From Flavobacteriales bacterium (GTDB taxonomy: Bacteria; Bacteroidota; Bacteroidia; Flavobacteriales_D; Sanyastnellaceae), in the NCBI GenBank assembly GCA_029245065.1, contig JAQWQB010000105.1, positions 90,720-154,719 of the forward strand: a DNA stretch of 64,000 bases. Reading direction: 5' to 3'. Position numbers and translations under genes: made by a program. Of the stretch, positions 46,399 to 56,501 are shown in pieces. The notes below the pieces were generated by a model. That model saw nothing but the letters and a program-made list of their open reading frames with translations, was not told where the DNA came from and did no database searches. Each line of letters starts with the position of its first letter. The stretch's first letter is position 1.

Positions 46399-46872
46399 AT
46401 GGCATCATCATTGGCGGTAGACCTAGCGCTACCGAAGAAAGAAAAATACGAGGTTCTTGGGCCTCAAATGAAAGCACTATTTGAAGGAGAAGAGAACTTA
46501 ATAGCCAACATGGCAAATTGTTCTGCTGTTTTGAAAGAAGTATTCGGGTTTTTATGGTGTGGATTCTACTTGGTAGAAGGAGAGCAACTTGTTCTTGGGC
46601 CGTTTCAAGGTCCTATTGCTTGCACCAGGTTGTTCAAGGGGAAAGGAGTTTGTGCCGCAGCTTGGGAAAAGAATGAAACGGTAATTGTGGCTGACGTGGA
46701 TGCTTTTCCAGGACATGTTGCCTGCAGCAGTTCAAGCCGGTCTGAAATAGTTTTGCCAGTTCGAAATAAGAAAGGGGAAGTGATTGCCGTTCTTGATGTT
46801 GATAGTGATCAGCTCAACGATTTCGATCAAATTGATGAACACGGTTTAGAAGCCATTATCAAGTATTTGTAA
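46399..46872 (+). CDS. msrC: Free methionine-(R)-sulfoxide reductase (GAF domain)
   Basis: A 157-residue GAF-domain enzyme that reduces free methionine-R-sulfoxide. The three catalytic/resolving cysteines are C75, C85 and C109 (IACTRLF, KGVCAAAW, GHVACSS), with the same spacing as in the E. coli enzyme (10 and 24 residues apart). WCGFYL near 53 and IAVLDVDS near the C-terminus are family signatures. Its TAA is immediately followed by the ATG of the Ig-like lipoprotein gene, so the two are transcribed together. Confidence 0.92.
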   Translation: MASSLAVDLALPKKEKYEVLGPQMKALFEGEENLIANMANCSAVLKEVFGFLWCGFYLVEGEQLVLGPFQGPIACTRLFKGKGVCAAAWEKNETVIVADVDAFPGHVACSSSSRSEIVLPVRNKKGEVIAVLDVDSDQLNDFDQIDEHGLEAIIKYL

Positions 46873-48450
46873 ATGATTCGACTCAATCCTGTCCTACTTT
46901 TAGTTGTGTGCATGTTGGTGGTTTCATGTGCCAAGATCATTCCACCTGATGGTGGTGAAAAAGACACCACTCCGCCTTTGCCGGTGCTAATGGTGCCAAG
47001 CAATGAATCGGTCAATTTTAATTCGAAAAGTGTTTACATCGAATTCGATGAGTTTGTCCAATTCAACGACATCTACAATCAATTGATTATCTCTCCTCCG
47101 TTGGAGAAGCAAGTAGAAATCAAGATCAAACGCAAAGCGGTCGTTATCACCTTTCAAGAAGAGCTGAAAAGGAATGTGACCTACACCATGAGTTTTGGAG
47201 AAGGAATCACAGACATCACAGAACTGAATCCAGCGGCGAACTTACAGTACGTTTTTTCAACCGGGAACGAGCTAGATAGTCTAACTTTTGAAGGAAGAAT
47301 ATTCGATGCTTTCACGGGTATAGCGCAAGAAGGAGTTAGGGTAATGCTGTACAACGATTTGTCAGATACCATGCCGCGAACTTCAAAGCCGTATTACTTC
47401 ACCCAAAGTGAAAAAGATGGAACATTTAAGTTCAACTACCTAGCAGATGATGAGTATCAACTATTCGCCTTGAAAGAAGCGAACAGGAATTATTTGTTCG
47501 ATGACCCGACCGAAGAAATTGCCTTTTTCGATCGTCCAATTCGATTGGGAGTAGATACGTCAAAAGTGCTTTTGAGACTTTCAATGGAAACGGATACGAA
47601 CCAATATGTAAGTTCTTGGGAAGCAGACAGCAGTGGGTTTTTGCGTATTGCGCTGAACACCCCTTGGAACAGAGGGTCACGTTTAATTCCCGTTGGCCTC
47701 GAACCGACCAAAGCGCAAATTTGGGATGGGGGAGACACGCTTTTTGCGTGGATTGACGAACCCTCTGTTCAGGATGTTTCTTGGGTATTCTCGGAGCGTA
47801 GTTATGCAGACACCATTCAATACGTACAATCTCAAGTAGCCAAGAAGACCTTGCAATTGGCAAAAGGAGCACCAGGAGCATTTGATATGCAAGACTCACT
47901 CACCTTGGTTTTTCAGCGCCCCATAGCGTCGTTTTTGTCAGATAGTATCCAAGTGTTGCGTGACTCAATAGCAGTTGATGGAGGTGTAGCGTTAACGGGT
48001 AACCCGTTCGAAGTGAAGCTGTTTGGAGACTTCGAGGAAGGGGTTTCATATGATTTTACTATCTTACCTAATGCAATACGAAGTAGGGAGGGGTGGATCA
48101 ATGATACACTTGCTTTTCAAGCCAAAGTCTACGAGTTGTCTCACTTCGGTAATGTGCTATTGACGTTTGATGCTTCTGAAGAAGTTTCGAACGGAATACT
48201 CGAACTATACAATACAAATGGAACTGTGGTAAAGCGTCTCCCCGTTGGAGGCGAAGTGTCATTTGAATTGAATCGTCTTATGCCTGCTACGTATAAATTG
48301 CGTCTCATTTTTGATGCAAATAACAACGATGAGTGGGACACTGTAAATTTCGACGACAAAGCGCAACCGGAAAGAGTAATCAACCTCGATCAAGATATAG
48401 TGGTTCGTTCCAACTGGGACATGGAAGTTGATTGGAAACTTGACCTTTGA
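46873..48450 (+). CDS. Ig-like-domain lipoprotein
   Basis: A 525-residue lipoprotein; signal MIRLNPVLLLVVCMLVVSC with lipidation at C19. The mature N-terminus IIPPDGGEKDTTPP and the following segment ending near residue 125 are a bacterial Ig-like domain of the kind found in a common Bacteroidota lipoprotein family. A second beta domain (carboxypeptidase-regulatory-like, IFDAFTGIAQEGVRVMLY) follows. The C-terminal part has a DANNNDEWD calcium-like loop. It starts immediately after the msrC stop, a conserved-looking neighbourhood, but its function is unknown. Confidence 0.82.
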   Translation: MIRLNPVLLLVVCMLVVSCAKIIPPDGGEKDTTPPLPVLMVPSNESVNFNSKSVYIEFDEFVQFNDIYNQLIISPPLEKQVEIKIKRKAVVITFQEELKRNVTYTMSFGEGITDITELNPAANLQYVFSTGNELDSLTFEGRIFDAFTGIAQEGVRVMLYNDLSDTMPRTSKPYYFTQSEKDGTFKFNYLADDEYQLFALKEANRNYLFDDPTEEIAFFDRPIRLGVDTSKVLLRLSMETDTNQYVSSWEADSSGFLRIALNTPWNRGSRLIPVGLEPTKAQIWDGGDTLFAWIDEPSVQDVSWVFSERSYADTIQYVQSQVAKKTLQLAKGAPGAFDMQDSLTLVFQRPIASFLSDSIQVLRDSIAVDGGVALTGNPFEVKLFGDFEEGVSYDFTILPNAIRSREGWINDTLAFQAKVYELSHFGNVLLTFDASEEVSNGILELYNTNGTVVKRLPVGGEVSFELNRLMPATYKLRLIFDANNNDEWDTVNFDDKAQPERVINLDQDIVVRSNWDMEVDWKLDL

Positions 48451-48503
48451 AAGTTCATGCAACCTTAACAACTGAAAGTCAGTCTGCTTAGTAAGGCATT
48501 TAA

Positions 48504-48511
48504 TACCTTTG
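48504..48511 (+). promoter_or_regulatory. Candidate -7 element of the IgGFc-domain gene
   Basis: TACCTTTG, 60 bases before the ATG at 48572. Confidence 0.45.
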
Positions 48512-48571
48512 CAGGCAACCTTTTAGGTAGAAGTGAAGTCCTATATATGTTACACGCAATGATTGACTGAA

Positions 48572-51500
48572 ATGTACCAAAAACTTACCGCTACTTTAAT
48601 CCTTGTTTTTGCCACCACTCTCATGGTCGCTCAAGGCGTCATTCCTACGAAAGGAAAGGAATTTTGGGTTGGCTTCATGCAGAATTATGAAGTCGAAGAA
48701 TTTCAAGAAGAATTGAACTTATTCATCGTAAGTGACCAATCAACTACAGGCGTGGTTGAAATTCCTGGTCAAGGATGGTCGCAAGCTTTTGCGGTAACGG
48801 CCAACCAGACCACAACGGTAACAATCCCGAATAACATTGCAGAACATTTTACCAATCAAGTAATTGAGCAGAAAGGTATTTATGTGGAAACACAGGATAC
48901 GGTAGCGGTTTTTGCCATCAACTTCAATGGGTTTACTGCGGATGGGACCAAAATTTTACCAGTGCAATCATTGGGAATTGATTACAGAATTAGCTCTTAC
49001 CCAGGTCTATTAAGTTGGGGTTCTGAGTTCTTGGTTGTAGCAACAGAGGATGATTCTGAATTTGAAATTACACCTTCTGCACCAACGCAAAATGGAGACC
49101 CAGCGGGCGTTCCGTTTACTGTGCAGTTGAACAGAGGGGAGAGCTATCAAGTGAAAGTTCAAAACTCCGCCGATGACTTTATGGGGACCGTCATAAGCGG
49201 TACCGAAAGCAATGGAGATTGTAGGCCCTTTGCCGTCTTCTCAGGTGCCGGCTGCACCAATATTCCTAACGGGTGTGCAGCGTGTGACCACATTTGCGAA
49301 CAAAACTTCCCTGTTGATACATGGGGAACAGATTTCTATGTTGTTCCTTTTAGTTTCGCTACCTCATACACCTATCGTGCGATGGCAAATGAGGACAATA
49401 CGAGCATTTTTGTGGAAGGAGCTCTTGAAGGGGTTTACAACGCTGGAGAGTTTTTCGAATACAATGACGTTGGTGATGTACGATGCATTTCTGCAGACAA
49501 AGGAATAAGTGTTACGCAATACATGGAAGGTGTTACATGCGCCGGTGACGGAGATCCGGCCATGCTAATCATGAACGACGAAAGTCAAAAAATTGACAAC
49601 ATTACTTTCAGTACGGTGAATTCAACGGTGATTACGAGCCACGGATTGAATATCATTATGAACACTGCTGACGTCGGGAGTTTGTTACTCGATGGAGTTG
49701 TGGTGCCAGCTGGAGAATTTACCCCTTTTGCAGCATGTGCAACCCATTCTTACGCTCAAATTTCTATTACCGAAGGAAGTCATACACTGGAAGCTGAGAA
49801 TGGCTTTACCGCTTATGTTTACGGAACAGGTGGAGCAGAGTCGTATGCATACTCTGTTGGTTCATTTACACCAGCTCCTCCACTTATTGTTGATGATGTA
49901 CTTTGTACGAGTGACACGGTGAACATTGCCATTGAAGGTGGACTTTTGGACGTTTACTGGTATGCTGAAACAGATCCTGAAGATATCATTGCTGAAGGTC
50001 CTCAATTGACCCTTATTCCACCAATTGTAAGCGACATTTACGTTGCCGTTGGTAACCAGTTTCAAAGTGGATGTGTTGAAGAACAGTACTTTTCAGTAGA
50101 AGTTCCAGACCCGCCAACCTTGATCATGAATCAAGCGGCTGAAGAAATTTGTCAATTCCAAAGTACTCAAATAGGTGTTGAAGTAATCCCTAACTCAGGA
50201 GCATATACGTATACATGGACACCAAGCATTGGTTTGGATGACCCTACGAGTCCTACACCAGTTGCAACGCCGTTGGAAACAACAACTTACTCTGTATTGG
50301 TGAGCACGGCCACAGGATGTGGAAGTAACATAGATTCGTTAACGATTGATGTTATCGGAGGGAACATTTCGAACTTCGAGGCTACCGCTGATGAGCTAGC
50401 AATTTGTTCGGGGGAAACTATTCAGTTGGACTTGAACCTGCAAGAGAGCATCTTTGAAGATAACTTTGATCCAGGTGTAAGCTGGGGCCTTTGGGATAAC
50501 ATTTCGCTTGGAAGCGAAGGAGATGCTTGTGGCAGTGCAACAGGCAATGCACTCTATTTCAACGGTGCAGGAGAACGCAGCGCTGAAACCATTGACATGG
50601 ACGTAAGTACAGGAGGTTCAATCCAATTCTCATTGGTTCTTGGACAAGGTGCTTTCCCTTGTGATAACGTGGACCCAGGTGAAGACATCATCCTAGAATA
50701 TTCAACCGATGGTGGTGGAATTTGGGATCCTATTCAAACTTACTTCGAATCAGGATATGCAGTATTTACAGATGTCACAGCGGAGATTCCAGCAGCGGCA
50801 GAAACGGCAAGCACCCGATTTAGATGGAGACAATTAGCCAACTCGGGTAATAACGAAGACAACTGGGCCATTGATAACGTATACATTGGTGCAGTAAATG
50901 ACGCCTTGACATTCGAATGGTCTCCAAACTATGAATTGACGGGAATTGATATTCTGGATCCGATAGCGAGCCCATTACTGGACACGACTTATTATGTGAA
51001 CATGACTGACCCTATGACAGGGTGTGTATATGCTGATTCGGTATCTATTACAGTTGGCCAAGGTTTTACGCTTGATGTGACTGAAGACACAGCAATCTGC
51101 GATATTCAAGGGATCCAATTGGACGCAGTGCCAAGTAACGACGGCGACTATGATTTCCTTTGGACCGGTGATGGCTTGAACAACCCATTCATCCAAAATC
51201 CAATTGCAGCTCCTGCCGTAACAACGACTTATACCGTTGAAGCTGTTTCTGAAAACGGGTGTACATCTGATGGAGAAGTAACAATTACCGTGAATCAATT
51301 ACTTGACCTAACAGTTACCACTACTGATGACGAATTCTGTGCAGGTGAAACAGTCGATTTAACCTCAGATGTAGATGGAATTGGAACAGGCTTAGAATTT
51401 GTGTGGACACCAGCACTCGGATTGGACGACGATCTAGCTCAGAACCCTTCGGCAACGCCGTTGGATGATATTACCTATGTCGTTACCGTAACCGAAACAG

Positions 51501-53143
51501 AGTCTGGGTGTGTTTTAACAGATTCAATAGCACTTGAAGTATTTGATTCATTTACGATTGACGCAGGAGAAGACCTCGAGCTTTGTATAGTTGAAGGATA
51601 CCAATTTGACGTGCAAGATGACACAGATGACCCATTGCAATGGACGTGGACTCCGGACGCAGACCTCGACAATCCGAACATTCCTAACCCAACGATTACA
51701 ACAGATTTAACGGGTGAATTTACCGTTACTGCAGTAAGTCCAGCAGGTTGTGAAAGCTCTGATGTGATCAATGTGACGTTACTCTTCGAATCATTTGATT
51801 TGGGCCCAACAATAGAACTGTGTGCTGGAGACGAAGTAACCATTGAAACAGGGTACGGACCAGAAATCACACATGAATGGAGCACTGATGAATCAACAGA
51901 ATCCATTACCGTTAATGAAGGTGGAATTTATTCTGTCACCGTAACAAGCGATGAAGGTTGTATTGATTCTGACGACATTGAAGTTATTTACCTCGACTTA
52001 CCAGTAGTTGATCTCGGACTAGATCCAGGGTTGTGCGAAGGTGATATGTATCAATTGGATGCAGGAAACCCTGGTGAAGACTACGAATGGTCAGACGAGT
52101 CGACACTCCAAACCTTGGATGTGACAGAGTCAGGTACCTATTCTGTAGTGGTAACAGATCAATTCCAATGCGAAGGTGTAGGAGATATTGACTTGGTGTT
52201 CTATGCGAATCCAGTCTTGAACCTGCCAGAAGAGCACACCATGTGTGAAGATGGGTTCCTAGTGCTAGACGCGGAGAACCCAGGATCTACTTATGATTGG
52301 AGTACCGATGAGACAACCCAAACGGTTTCAGTGAACCAAGAAGGATTGTACACCGTTTTGGTGACCAACGTAAACAACTGTGCTAGTTCAGATCAGACGT
52401 TCTTAACCATCGCTACTTATCCGGTGGTTGATTTAGGTGGAGATGCAGCTTACTGCGAATCTGAAACACACACCTTGGATGCTGGGAACCCAGATTTGAA
52501 CTTTAATTGGAGTACAGAAGAAACAACGCAGACGATTGATATTACGAGCTCTGGAATTTATTCAGTAACCGTAGACAATGGCTACTGCTTTACTTCTGAT
52601 GCTGTATCAATCGTATTCAATCCATTGCCACTTGATCAGCTCGGTCCAGATACAACGTTATGCTTCCAGCAACCTCCTTATGAATTGGTTGTAAGCGCTG
52701 GAAACAATGGGTCAACGTACTTCTGGAGCACTGGCGAAACAAGCCAATCAATTGGTGCGCCAGGACCTGGGTCTTACTCTGTAGATGTTACCACGGCATT
52801 CAATTGCACAAGCACATTCGACATTGTATTAAGCGAGCTTTGCGAAGGAACAATTTACCTTCCGAATTCATTCACACCGAATAATGACGGATTGAATGAT
52901 GTGTTCAGAGCAGTAGGAAATGGAGTTGTAGACTTCGAACTAGAAATTTGGAACAGATGGGGCGAACGCGTTTTCTACACGAACGACATCGAAGAATTTT
53001 GGAACGGTAACCACGATGGTGGAGGTTACTACGTGGAAGCAGAAGTTTACACGTGGGTAGCTAGATATACGTACTTGTTGGATTTGGATGGAAACATCTC
53101 AAATACGGAAGAAGTGGTCGGACACGTAACGGTTATTCGTTAA
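48572..53143 (+). CDS. Giant T9SS surface protein: IgGFc-binding, reelin-like and Ig-like repeats, gliding-motility C-terminal domain
   Basis: A 1523-residue exported protein (ATG at 48572; an in-frame TTG three codons upstream is less likely) with signal peptide ending LMVAQG. Residues of about 20-430 form an IgGFc-binding N-terminal domain (GKEFWVGFMQNYEVEEFQE). Residues of about 625-780 resemble a reelin-type subdomain B (NFDPGVSWGLWDN, GSIQFSLVLGQG). Around 535-1070 are PKD/SprB-like units with YTWTP.GLDDP phrases, and 1075-1420 contains five tandem units with LDAGNPG..Y.WSTDETTQT. The last 100 residues (LPNSFTPNNDGLND, from about 1430) are a type B T9SS sorting domain. It probably mediates adhesion. 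It overlaps the convergent KtrA-like gene by 11 bases. Confidence 0.85.
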   Translation: MYQKLTATLILVFATTLMVAQGVIPTKGKEFWVGFMQNYEVEEFQEELNLFIVSDQSTTGVVEIPGQGWSQAFAVTANQTTTVTIPNNIAEHFTNQVIEQKGIYVETQDTVAVFAINFNGFTADGTKILPVQSLGIDYRISSYPGLLSWGSEFLVVATEDDSEFEITPSAPTQNGDPAGVPFTVQLNRGESYQVKVQNSADDFMGTVISGTESNGDCRPFAVFSGAGCTNIPNGCAACDHICEQNFPVDTWGTDFYVVPFSFATSYTYRAMANEDNTSIFVEGALEGVYNAGEFFEYNDVGDVRCISADKGISVTQYMEGVTCAGDGDPAMLIMNDESQKIDNITFSTVNSTVITSHGLNIIMNTADVGSLLLDGVVVPAGEFTPFAACATHSYAQISITEGSHTLEAENGFTAYVYGTGGAESYAYSVGSFTPAPPLIVDDVLCTSDTVNIAIEGGLLDVYWYAETDPEDIIAEGPQLTLIPPIVSDIYVAVGNQFQSGCVEEQYFSVEVPDPPTLIMNQAAEEICQFQSTQIGVEVIPNSGAYTYTWTPSIGLDDPTSPTPVATPLETTTYSVLVSTATGCGSNIDSLTIDVIGGNISNFEATADELAICSGETIQLDLNLQESIFEDNFDPGVSWGLWDNISLGSEGDACGSATGNALYFNGAGERSAETIDMDVSTGGSIQFSLVLGQGAFPCDNVDPGEDIILEYSTDGGGIWDPIQTYFESGYAVFTDVTAEIPAAAETASTRFRWRQLANSGNNEDNWAIDNVYIGAVNDALTFEWSPNYELTGIDILDPIASPLLDTTYYVNMTDPMTGCVYADSVSITVGQGFTLDVTEDTAICDIQGIQLDAVPSNDGDYDFLWTGDGLNNPFIQNPIAAPAVTTTYTVEAVSENGCTSDGEVTITVNQLLDLTVTTTDDEFCAGETVDLTSDVDGIGTGLEFVWTPALGLDDDLAQNPSATPLDDITYVVTVTETESGCVLTDSIALEVFDSFTIDAGEDLELCIVEGYQFDVQDDTDDPLQWTWTPDADLDNPNIPNPTITTDLTGEFTVTAVSPAGCESSDVINVTLLFESFDLGPTIELCAGDEVTIETGYGPEITHEWSTDESTESITVNEGGIYSVTVTSDEGCIDSDDIEVIYLDLPVVDLGLDPGLCEGDMYQLDAGNPGEDYEWSDESTLQTLDVTESGTYSVVVTDQFQCEGVGDIDLVFYANPVLNLPEEHTMCEDGFLVLDAENPGSTYDWSTDETTQTVSVNQEGLYTVLVTNVNNCASSDQTFLTIATYPVVDLGGDAAYCESETHTLDAGNPDLNFNWSTEETTQTIDITSSGIYSVTVDNGYCFTSDAVSIVFNPLPLDQLGPDTTLCFQQPPYELVVSAGNNGSTYFWSTGETSQSIGAPGPGSYSVDVTTAFNCTSTFDIVLSELCEGTIYLPNSFTPNNDGLNDVFRAVGNGVVDFELEIWNRWGERVFYTNDIEEFWNGNHDGGGYYVEAEVYTWVARYTYLLDLDGNISNTEEVVGHVTVIR
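51790..52830 (+). repeat. Five tandem Ig-like repeat units in the surface protein gene
   Basis: Five degenerate repeats of about 70 codons each encode a motif with a C-terminal YDWSTDETTQTVSV-like phrase, then GxYSVxVT; they lie inside the surface-protein gene and match at the protein level better than at the DNA level. Confidence 0.7.
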
Positions 53144-53828
53144 TCTCTAAGAACCGCTTTACGTTAGATAGCGTTCCGAAGACAATCAATGTGTCGGTGT
53201 CATAGATAACCGTCTCAGACTTCGGCACTCCTAAGATGTGCTCTTCCCTGACCATTTCGCCGTTCTTCTCTTCTTCGAAGCAGCGTTTGATCGTAATCAA
53301 TGTGAGATTGTACCTGTTCACTAGGTCAATGTCTTCCAACGTTCTATTCGCAATTCCTTTGGGCGCCCGTAGTTCGGCTACCTCATAGTTGTCTGGTAAT
53401 TGAAGAAATGCAGTGATACTCGGATTGATCAATTGTTCGGCAACCAAACTCGCGAACTCTTCTTCCGGTGCCAAAATTTCATCGATCCCAAGATTGCGCA
53501 GAATCCTTTTTTGATTGTCGCCGCTGGCACGCACAATGACGCGCTTCGTCTTCAAGTCAAGTAAGTTCAAGGCTGTAAGAATAGTCGCTTCGAAGTTTTC
53601 GCCAATGGCCACAACCGCCGCGTCCATTTCATTGATCTTATGGGCAATGAGCGATTTTTTGTCCGTAGTATCCATGGTCACAGCCAATGAAACTTCGTCC
53701 TTAATGGACTCAATGCGATCTGGGTTCGTGTCGAATGCAAATACTTCCGCACCTCTTGATGCTAACTTGTGCGCTATTTCAACCCCATATTGGCCTACGC
53801 CGATTACGGCAAAACGATTTCCTGACAT
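53133..53828 (-). CDS. TrkA/KtrA-type potassium-channel regulatory protein
   Basis: A 231-residue soluble protein with an RCK_N (Rossmann) domain, glycine motif VIGVGQYG at 9-16 and D-binding end FAFDTNPD, followed by an RCK_C domain (from about 140) with ITIKRCFEEEKNG-like insertion. It regulates a Ktr/Trk potassium channel by binding nucleotide. No KtrB/TrkH membrane subunit is next to it. It is convergent with the giant surface-protein gene (11-base overlap of the stops) and lies downstream of kynU. Confidence 0.88.
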   Translation of the reverse strand: MSGNRFAVIGVGQYGVEIAHKLASRGAEVFAFDTNPDRIESIKDEVSLAVTMDTTDKKSLIAHKINEMDAAVVAIGENFEATILTALNLLDLKTKRVIVRASGDNQKRILRNLGIDEILAPEEEFASLVAEQLINPSITAFLQLPDNYEVAELRAPKGIANRTLEDIDLVNRYNLTLITIKRCFEEEKNGEMVREEHILGVPKSETVIYDTDTLIVFGTLSNVKRFLEINE

Positions 53829-53845
53829 ACTACTTGCGTTAAATC

Positions 53846-55123
53846 TTATTCGATTCCTGCCTTGAGAACTTCACCAAAGCGGTAAATATCTTCAAACGAA
53901 TTGTACAAAGGTACGGGAGCCATGCGAATAACGTTGGGCTCTCTCCAATCTACAATAACACCTTCTTTCATTAAATGATCAAACAGTGATTTTCCTTGAC
54001 CATGAGCCAGGATAGATAATTGACATCCTCGGTCTTTTTCATCCCGCGGAGTAATGATTTCGAAATTAACCTTGTCACTTTGTGACGAAATACCATCGAT
54101 GATGAATTCCAAGTAGTTCGTTAGGTCACGGCTTTTGTGGCGAAGATTTTCGAATCCAGCAGCCTTGAATAAATCCAATGATGCTCTATGAATAGCCATG
54201 TTGAATACCGGGGCATTTGAAAGTTGCCATCCTTCAGCACCTGAGATTGGGTTGAAGCCGGGTTCCATTTGAAACCGCGTTGATTTGTCATGTCCCCACC
54301 AGCCAGCAAGTCGAAGCATATCAGAGTTAGCATGTCGGTCATGGACGAATACACCAGATACAGATCCTGGACCGCTATTCAAATACTTGTAAGTGCACCA
54401 ACAGGCGAAATCAACACCCCAATCATGGAGATTGAGCTCAATGTTCCCGGCGGCATGTGCTAGATCAAACCCTACCATGGCGCCTGCTTTATGTCCGGCT
54501 TCGGTAATGGTTTTCATATCAAATACCTGTCCGCTGTAATAGTTCACCCCGCCAATCATAATAAGTGCAATGTGTTCGCCATGGGTTGCAATAGCAGAAA
54601 GGATATCATCGTGGTGGATGAGGTGTTCCCCTTCTCTAGGGGCAATTTCAATCAAGTTTTCTTTCGGGTCAAGACCATGAAGCCTTAATTGCGACTCAAT
54701 TGCGTATTGATCGCTCGGGAATGCCTTCGCTTCGCACAAAATTTTAGTTCTTCCAGAAGCTTTATTTGGTTGGAAGAACGATACCATCATCAAGTGAAGA
54801 TTCACGGTTAAGCCATTCATCAAAACCACCTCATTTGGATTGGCGCCTACCAAAGAAGCTGCATCTTCTGCAAACAATTCATGGTAGCTGTACCACGGGT
54901 TTCGCGCGTGGAAATGCCCTTCAACTCCCCATTTCGCCCAGTCTTCCAATTCTGTGTCAAGCGCTTCTTTGGCTTTCTTCGGCTGGAGTCCTAAGGAGTT
55001 CCCCGTAAAGTACACCACTTCTTTTCCGTCTATCACGGGTAAGTGAAACTCAGACCTAAATTGGTGCAACTTATCTTGGCTGTCTAACAGTCTTGCGTGT
55101 TCAAGTGTATTTTTATGCGTCAT
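53846..55123 (-). CDS. kynU: Kynureninase
   Basis: PLP enzyme cleaving kynurenine (or 3-hydroxykynurenine) to anthranilate (or 3-hydroxyanthranilate) in tryptophan degradation. The 425-residue length is normal. The PLP lysine is K246 in CTYKYLNSGPG, and FTGNSLGLQP, the DLAHAAGN motif (PLP-nitrogen aspartate) and GWWGHDKSTRF are diagnostic. The other kynurenine-pathway genes are not in the window. It is divergent from hemL (79 bases between starts). Confidence 0.96.
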   Translation of the reverse strand: MTHKNTLEHARLLDSQDKLHQFRSEFHLPVIDGKEVVYFTGNSLGLQPKKAKEALDTELEDWAKWGVEGHFHARNPWYSYHELFAEDAASLVGANPNEVVLMNGLTVNLHLMMVSFFQPNKASGRTKILCEAKAFPSDQYAIESQLRLHGLDPKENLIEIAPREGEHLIHHDDILSAIATHGEHIALIMIGGVNYYSGQVFDMKTITEAGHKAGAMVGFDLAHAAGNIELNLHDWGVDFACWCTYKYLNSGPGSVSGVFVHDRHANSDMLRLAGWWGHDKSTRFQMEPGFNPISGAEGWQLSNAPVFNMAIHRASLDLFKAAGFENLRHKSRDLTNYLEFIIDGISSQSDKVNFEIITPRDEKDRGCQLSILAHGQGKSLFDHLMKEGVIVDWREPNVIRMAPVPLYNSFEDIYRFGEVLKAGIE

Positions 55124-55141
55124 GGTGGCGAAGAATTATCC

Positions 55142-55149
55142 TAATTTTG
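55142..55149 (+). promoter_or_regulatory. Candidate -7 element of hemL
   Basis: TAATTTTG, 53 bases before the hemL ATG at 55203. Confidence 0.4.
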
Positions 55150-55202
55150 CGCTCCAAAGAAGGCCGTTTTTCATCAATAATCAAAAGAGACAGCAGAATA
55201 TT

Positions 55203-56501
55203 ATGACACGTTCGAAATCAGCAGAATTATTTGAAACAGCAAAATCATTCTTTCCGGGAGGAGTAAACAGCCCAGTGAGAGCGTTTAAGTCCGTTGGTGG
55301 AACCCCACTTTTCATAGAAAAAGGAGACGGTGCGCACATTTGGGATGCTGATGGAAATGAATTCGTCGATTACTGTTGTTCTTGGGGCCCTCTGATCCTA
55401 GGGCATAATAACCCCGAGGTGAAACAAGCGATTTTCTCTGCTGTTGAAAATGGAACGTCGTTTGGAGCACCCACACGGTTAGAAAACGAGCTAGCCGAGC
55501 TTATCCTCTCTAATCACAAGTACATTGAAAAAATTCGATTTGTAAGCTCAGGGACTGAAGCTGCTATGTCAGCAATACGTCTTGCACGAGGGGTAACAGG
55601 GAGAGATAAAATAATCAAATTCGAAGGGTGTTATCACGGCCACGTAGATGCGTTGCTTGTGAAAGCTGGTTCAGGACTTGCAACACTTGGGACTTCCTCT
55701 TCTGCCGGAATCCCTGAAGCATATGTGAAAGAAACCTTGGTGCTTCCACTCAATGACCGAGAGGCATTGGAAGAAGCTGTTAAGAAGTACAAAGACCAAA
55801 TTGCTTGCATTGCTATTGAGCCTATTCCAGCAAACAACGGATTGCTGATTCAAGACATTGAGTTCCTAAAATACCTCCGTGAACTGACGAAACGTGAAGG
55901 AATTATTTTGCTATTTGACGAAGTGATTTCAGGGTTTCGCGTTGGCTTCGAAGGAGCTGCTGGATTCTATGGAATTCAGCCAGACGTAATGGCCTTTGGT
56001 AAAATCATAGGAGGTGGTATGCCGGTTGGAGCGTATGGCGCAAGTGCAGAAGTAATGGCGCACATTGCTCCAGAAGGTCCGGTTTATCAAGCAGGAACCC
56101 TTTCGGGAAACCCGGTGGCCATGGCTGCAGGAGCTGCACAGTTGCGCGCTTGCCTTCGCCCTGGATTCTATGAAGATCTTGCTGCAAAAACGGCTTCATT
56201 GGTAGATCCTATTGTTGCCCACGCTAAGACGAAAGGATACGACTTCAATATCTTTACAAGAGGTTCCATCTTTTGGTTGGCCTTCTCAGATAAGATCCAC
56301 ATTAGAAGTAGTCAAGAGATTGATCCAGATAGCATGAAATACTTCACAGTGCTTCATCACGAGTTGCTTCAAAGAGGAGTTTACATTGGCCCAAGTGGCT
56401 ATGAAGTAGGCTTTGTCTCTGATGCCCACACCAAAGAAGATATTGCGCACACTGTGAACGCTTTTTGCGAGGCCTTAGATGTTGCCTTCAATCAAGGTTA
56501 A
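55203..56501 (+). CDS. hemL: Glutamate-1-semialdehyde 2,1-aminomutase
   Basis: Converts glutamate-1-semialdehyde to 5-aminolevulinate, the step after HemA in the C5 route. The start at 55203 (MTRSKSAELFETAKSFFPGGVNSP) is chosen because the 27 upstream residues in the open frame do not match the family. The PLP lysine is K267 in FGKIIGGGMPVGAYG; CCSWGPLILGH, GTEAAMSAIRLAR and LFDEVISGFR are typical. Length 432 is normal. The last 27 bases overlap the end of the convergent UbiA-like gene. Confidence 0.97.
   Translation: MTRSKSAELFETAKSFFPGGVNSPVRAFKSVGGTPLFIEKGDGAHIWDADGNEFVDYCCSWGPLILGHNNPEVKQAIFSAVENGTSFGAPTRLENELAELILSNHKYIEKIRFVSSGTEAAMSAIRLARGVTGRDKIIKFEGCYHGHVDALLVKAGSGLATLGTSSSAGIPEAYVKETLVLPLNDREALEEAVKKYKDQIACIAIEPIPANNGLLIQDIEFLKYLRELTKREGIILLFDEVISGFRVGFEGAAGFYGIQPDVMAFGKIIGGGMPVGAYGASAEVMAHIAPEGPVYQAGTLSGNPVAMAAGAAQLRACLRPGFYEDLAAKTASLVDPIVAHAKTKGYDFNIFTRGSIFWLAFSDKIHIRSSQEIDPDSMKYFTVLHHELLQRGVYIGPSGYEVGFVSDAHTKEDIAHTVNAFCEALDVAFNQG

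Noticed and set aside
55122..55202. N-terminal extension of hemL overlapping the kynU start
   Set aside because: The hemL family starts at the MTRSKSAELF position; the extension covers the divergent promoter.
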